DNA of 49,165 nt from Bacteroidales bacterium (GTDB taxonomy: Bacteria > Bacteroidota > Bacteroidia > Bacteroidales > Bacteroidaceae): NCBI GenBank assembly GCA_030532685.1, contig JAUNKN010000012.1:1-49165 (forward strand), in the 5' to 3' direction. The notes under the pieces were generated by a model. The model was not told where the DNA came from. It was given only the letters and a program-made list of their open reading frames with translations, and ran no database searches. The translations under genes were made by a program, and so were the position numbers. Position 1 is the first letter of the stretch. The number at the start of each line of letters is the position of its first letter. This document shows positions 45,860 to 49,165 of the stretch, in pieces.

Positions 45860-47206
45860 TTAGTTGGAGGTGATGACTTTGCCTTCTCCTCGATAGATTT
45901 GACAAGGTCCATCTAAGAGCAGAGCGATAACCGTGATGTTGGGGTCGAGCACGTGTTCTGGGACGTCTATGTACAAGTTTCCAGGGAGTTGACTCCAGTA
46001 GGCCTTGTTGTAGACTTTATGGTTGAGTCGTGCTCCATGCCCTACCACCCATGCACGATGCACGCGATTTATGAGACCTTTGACTTCGATAGGTCCCGTG
46101 GGGCGATAGGGAAGATAGAGATAGAGAATGTCTCCTTTTGCATTGAGGCTGGTGTACCCGTGGAAGTGTTCGCTGGGTATGCCTGCTCGTGTGTTGTACA
46201 CGGCCGCTGCATGCTTTTTGTTCCAACGTCCAAAAGCTTTCAGAACTTCCACTTGTTCTTCGGGAAGTGTACCATCGGCCTTGGGGGCGATGTCGAGTAA
46301 GAAATTGCCTCCATTCGATAGGCAATCGACGTAAGTGCGCAGGAGCTGTTGCACCGATTTGTAGTTTCTATCGGTGTGTTGATAGCCCCAAGAGTCGTTG
46401 ATGGTCATGCATAATTCCCAATATTTATCTTGGGGACGAACCACGGGGACGCCCTGTTCGGGAGTCGCATAGTCGCCGTATCCTTGAATGCGAGAATTGA
46501 CAATACATTGAGGATTATATTTTCGTAGTAGACGAATGATTTCGGGACTGCGCCACTCTTGTGCCGAATGTTCCCAATCTCCGTCAAACCACCAAAGGTC
46601 AGGGCGATAGGCTTTCGAGAGCTCTTCCATCTGTCCCATATTGAAACGGCAGAAGCGTTGCCATCGAGCCGAGTCGTTCTTGATCTCGTAGCGAGCTTGG
46701 TCGCGTAGAAATCCTGGATAATCTTCGTGCGACCAATCGATGAGCGAATAGTACAAACCGAGTCGAAGATTTTTCCGCTTCTTGACTTCTTGTACAAAAG
46801 GGGTGAGCAAGTCGCGTGCGGCAGGAGTGGCGTGTCGGGTGCTGAGTTGGTTTTGTTTCGTGTCCCACAAAGCAAGGCCATCGTGATGCTTGGTCGTGAT
46901 AACTGTGTAGCGAGCGCCGCTCTCCTCGATGAGATCTACCCATTCTTTCGGGCGGTAGTGCTTGGCCGTGAAACCTTTGGCTTGCGCCATATACCGTTCG
47001 TGGGGTACGTAGCCGTTGTGAAACGACCAACTTTCGCTCACTCCATCTACGGCATAAATCCCCCAATGGATAAAGATACCCAGTTTGGCCTTGGCAAACC
47101 AATCCATACGTTCGGCTTTTTGTTCGGGAGTTTCGCTACTCGTTTGTGCAAAGAGGGAAAATGCAGTGAAAAAGGCGAGGGCTAAAGAAAAGAATGTGTG
47201 TCGCAT
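45860..47206 (-). CDS. Alpha-L-fucosidase, GH29 family
   Basis: A 448-residue exported glycosidase that releases alpha-L-fucose from host or dietary glycans. The signal peptide is at 1-20 (ending LFAQ). The GH29 catalytic barrel follows, with WFAKAKLGIFIHWGIYAVDG near 36-55, the conserved TTKHHDGLALWDT at 104-116 and the nucleophile region LWWFDGDW (predicted nucleophile Asp208). NGGNFLLDIAPKADG comes later, with a C-terminal beta domain from about 350. It probably acts in the periplasm or at the surface. It leads an operon with the CBM9-like and thioredoxin-lipoprotein genes. A -7 box TATATTTG lies 19-26 bases upstream of the ATG. The GH29 subfamily (linkage specificity) cannot be fixed from reading alone. 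Confidence 0.93.
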   Translation of the reverse strand: MRHTFFSLALAFFTAFSLFAQTSSETPEQKAERMDWFAKAKLGIFIHWGIYAVDGVSESWSFHNGYVPHERYMAQAKGFTAKHYRPKEWVDLIEESGARYTVITTKHHDGLALWDTKQNQLSTRHATPAARDLLTPFVQEVKKRKNLRLGLYYSLIDWSHEDYPGFLRDQARYEIKNDSARWQRFCRFNMGQMEELSKAYRPDLWWFDGDWEHSAQEWRSPEIIRLLRKYNPQCIVNSRIQGYGDYATPEQGVPVVRPQDKYWELCMTINDSWGYQHTDRNYKSVQQLLRTYVDCLSNGGNFLLDIAPKADGTLPEEQVEVLKAFGRWNKKHAAAVYNTRAGIPSEHFHGYTSLNAKGDILYLYLPYRPTGPIEVKGLINRVHRAWVVGHGARLNHKVYNKAYWSQLPGNLYIDVPEHVLDPNITVIALLLDGPCQIYRGEGKVITSN

Positions 47207-47225
47207 AATGATTAGATGTTGTCAG

Positions 47226-47233
47226 CAAATATA
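47226..47233 (-). promoter_or_regulatory. -7 element of the fucosidase operon
   Basis: On the minus strand TATATTTG, about 20 bases before the ATG at 47206. The -33 region is not distinct. Confidence 0.55.
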
Positions 47234-47276
47234 AGGAAATTCTATGGGATAAATGGGAGAGTTGAAAATAAATGAG

Positions 47277-47284
47277 TAAATTTG
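47277..47284 (+). promoter_or_regulatory. -7 element of the AAA+ activator gene
   Basis: TAAATTTG followed by CAG, about 59 bases before the preferred ATG at 47343. It is divergent from the fucosidase promoter, with about 43 bases between the two -7 boxes. Confidence 0.6.
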
Positions 47285-47342
47285 CAGTCGTATCATTTTG
47301 CGTCATTATGCCCCTGTGGCATTCTCTTTTTTAGTTTTCTTC

Positions 47343-48590
47343 ATGCAGAGCAAAGAACTTCAAGTCGTCAAGCAGCGTTATGGCATCGTGGGCAACTGCG
47401 AGGCACTGAATCGTGCGCTGGAAGTGGCTCTGAAGGTGGCTCGTGTGGATCTTTCGGTCATGATACAAGGGGAAAATGGAGTCGGCAAGGAGATTTTTCC
47501 TCGCATCATTCACGATCATAGTCCCCGTAAAGGAAAGAAGTATTTGGCGCTCAACTGTGGAGCCATTCCCGAAGGCACCATCGATTCAGAGCTATTTGGC
47601 CATGTGCGCGGAGCTTTCACAGGAAGTGTGGATAGCCGCGAAGGTTATTTCTCGGCAGCCGATGGAGGAACGCTCTTCTTGGACGAGGTCGGAGAATTGC
47701 CCTTGCAAACGCAAGTTCGCCTGTTGCGCGTTCTTGAAACGGGAGAGTTCATTCCCGTGGGGTCGAGCGAAGTGAAGCGCACGAATGTGCGCATTGTGGC
47801 CGCGACCAATGTCGATATGGTGCGTGCCATTCGTGAAGGCCGTTTTCGTGAGGACCTGTTTTATCGTTTGGCAGCCATTGATATCCGTGTGCCTGCTTTG
47901 CGCGAACGTGGAGTGGATGTAGATATCCTTTTTCGGAAGTTTGCGCTTGAGATGAGCGAGCGTTACCAGATGCCCCCCGTTCGTCTCAATGAGGCAGCAA
48001 AGCAGATGCTGCTAGCTTATCCTTGGCCTGGGAATGTGCGACAACTGAAGAATGTAGCTGAAAGTATGTCGGTCACTTCCGACGAACGAGAAATTACGCC
48101 CGAAATTCTTCGACGTTACATCCCAGCAGAAGGGCAACGTACCCAATTGGCCGTTGCCCCTCCTTCTGCGCTGCCTGCGCGAGCAGCTGGAGGTTTTGAT
48201 TCTTCTGAGAGCGAGCTTATCTTGCAGATGATCAATGTGCTGCGCCATGAGGTTGAGAAAATGAAAGGCGAGATTGAGCTGCTCAAACAGGAGCGCGGCT
48301 CTCTTTCCTCGACCTTCGCTCCTGCTACCGTGTCGAATGTGTTGTCTTATCGCACTGCTTCTGCTGCGCCCATCGATACCATCGAAGAGGCCGAAGAGGT
48401 AGAAGAGGACGACTTGCATTGTCCCTCCGCCTCAGGCAATTTGCCTACCAAGGACGATATGGAGCGGCAACTCATACGGCAGGCGCTGCTTCGTGCAGGC
48501 GGGCATCGTAAGCAAGCGGCAGAGCAAATTGGCATTTCGGAGCGCACGCTCTATCGCAAAATCAAGGAGTATGGTCTTGACGACCTCTAA
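47343..48590 (+). CDS. Sigma-54-type AAA+ transcriptional activator, Fis family
   Basis: A 415-residue regulator without an N-terminal receiver or sensor domain. The AAA+ module begins at residue 14, with Walker A GENGVGKE (43-50), Walker B LFLDEV (111-116) and the sigma-54-contacting loop at 90-95. That loop reads GAFTGS, not the consensus GAFTGA. A polar linker with a coiled coil (about 290-330) follows, then an acidic patch, then a Fis-type helix-turn-helix at the C-terminus (KQAAEQIGISERTLYRKIKEYG). The start at 47343 follows the -7 box. The longer frame adds 15 unrelated residues. An LptE-like gene follows within 10-25 bases, an arrangement common in Bacteroidales, so the two are likely cotranscribed. 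Target promoters are unknown. Confidence 0.88.
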   Translation: MQSKELQVVKQRYGIVGNCEALNRALEVALKVARVDLSVMIQGENGVGKEIFPRIIHDHSPRKGKKYLALNCGAIPEGTIDSELFGHVRGAFTGSVDSREGYFSAADGGTLFLDEVGELPLQTQVRLLRVLETGEFIPVGSSEVKRTNVRIVAATNVDMVRAIREGRFREDLFYRLAAIDIRVPALRERGVDVDILFRKFALEMSERYQMPPVRLNEAAKQMLLAYPWPGNVRQLKNVAESMSVTSDEREITPEILRRYIPAEGQRTQLAVAPPSALPARAAGGFDSSESELILQMINVLRHEVEKMKGEIELLKQERGSLSSTFAPATVSNVLSYRTASAAPIDTIEEAEEVEEDDLHCPSASGNLPTKDDMERQLIRQALLRAGGHRKQAAEQIGISERTLYRKIKEYGLDDL

Positions 48591-48614
48591 ACCTCGTTAG
48601 TGCTTTTATTTTTT

Positions 48615-49142
48615 ATGTCACGTCCCCTCTTTTTTTCTCGAGTAGCCAGTGGCCTGCTGTTGCTTGTATCGCTCTTTGTGGGAGTGGCTTGCAGCATCAG
48701 CTACCGCTTCACGGGTACCAATATCAACTACGATATCATCAAGACTATCCAGATCGACCGTTTGGCCAATCGTGCTCCTTATGGCTGGGCTCCCATGGAA
48801 GCCATGCTCAACAATCGGCTTCAGGACGTCTATACCAATCAGACACGACTGCGCTTGGTGAAACGCAATGGTGATATGCACCTCGCTGGCGAAATCACGA
48901 AATACGACCAGTTCAATAAATCGGTGTCGGCCGATGGGTTTTCTTCCCAAGTACAGTTGAGCATTACGGTCAATGTGCGCTTCCGTAATGGAAAAACCAA
49001 CCAACAGTGGGAGCGTCCCTTCACGGCGACTACCTCCTACGATGCCAATTTGCAGCTGGCACAAGTGCAAGAACGCTTGGTCGAGGAGATGCTTCGCGAC
49101 ATTTGCGATCAGATATTCAATGCGACTGCTGCCGATTGGTAA
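48615..49142 (+). CDS. LptE-like LPS-assembly lipoprotein
   Basis: A 175-residue lipoprotein. A basic start, hydrophobic core and lipobox VGVAC put the lipidated cysteine at 26. The mature domain begins SISYRFTGTNINYDIIKTIQI and has the alpha/beta layout of LptE family members, which plug the LptD barrel for lipopolysaccharide export. The assignment rests on overall pattern and on the position directly after the Fis-type activator, as in other Bacteroidales. Two ATGs (48600 and 48615) are possible, and the later one gives the more typical signal peptide. The window ends 23 bases after the stop. Confidence 0.8.
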   Translation: MSRPLFFSRVASGLLLLVSLFVGVACSISYRFTGTNINYDIIKTIQIDRLANRAPYGWAPMEAMLNNRLQDVYTNQTRLRLVKRNGDMHLAGEITKYDQFNKSVSADGFSSQVQLSITVNVRFRNGKTNQQWERPFTATTSYDANLQLAQVQERLVEEMLRDICDQIFNATAADW

Positions 49143-49165
49143 TTCTTTTTCTTTCTATAAATACC

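Overview
The window looks like a chromosomal segment of an anaerobic member of the phylum Bacteroidota, order Bacteroidales. A Prevotellaceae-like genome (Prevotella/Alloprevotella type) is my best guess, but sequence reading alone does not prove it. Three things support this. Most transcription units are preceded by the Bacteroidota -7 element TAnnTTTG, often with a TTTG/TTG about 19-20 bases upstream. Starts have A-rich leaders without Shine-Dalgarno sequences. The gene set is also typical: rpsU-xerC-hpf-tRNA-tuf-tRNA-secE-nusG-rplKAJL-rpoBC, a DUF3467 gene near rpoC, a pyruvate formate-lyase system, SusC-type-era outer-membrane barrels, a sulfatase and a GH29 fucosidase.

Layout. 1-5.4 kb: clpB, a small membrane protein, a mannose-1-phosphate guanylyltransferase, tRNA-Leu and a small outer-membrane barrel. 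5.7-8.8 kb: pflB and pflA (anaerobic pyruvate cleavage and its radical-SAM activase). 8.9-10.7 kb (minus strand): prfB, a 42-residue membrane peptide and a CYTH protein in one likely operon. 11.2-18.5 kb: a YbjN-like protein, a phosphoglucosamine/phosphohexose mutase, a serine-type sulfatase, a large outer-membrane beta-barrel and an NlpC/P60 peptidase. 18.7-36.2 kb: the translation/transcription supercluster, interrupted between xerC and hpf by a solitary VapE-like ATPase and about 1 kb of noncoding DNA. 36.4-39.8 kb: a methyltransferase, an inverted DUF3467 gene and an OmpA-family protein. 39.8-43.6 kb: str operon rpsL-rpsG-fusA-rpsJ, closed by a terminator directly after rpsJ. 43.6-47.2 kb: a small secreted protein, then a minus-strand GH29 fucosidase / CBM9-like / thioredoxin-lipoprotein operon. 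47.3-49.1 kb: a Fis-type AAA+ activator and an LptE-like lipoprotein.

Most of the window is core machinery. The less ordinary material is in the gaps and at synteny breaks. A family of short palindromic repeats built on CTACGT-GGG-ACGTAG occurs in four intergenic places. Two gaps about 15 kb apart (around 22.0-22.3 kb and 37.5-37.8 kb) look like diverged colinear copies of one element. The VapE-like gene, with a non-canonical P-loop, sits in an otherwise conserved ribosomal neighbourhood. I found no CRISPR array, insertion sequence, rRNA operon, prophage or obvious defence system, and I do not claim a proven new system.
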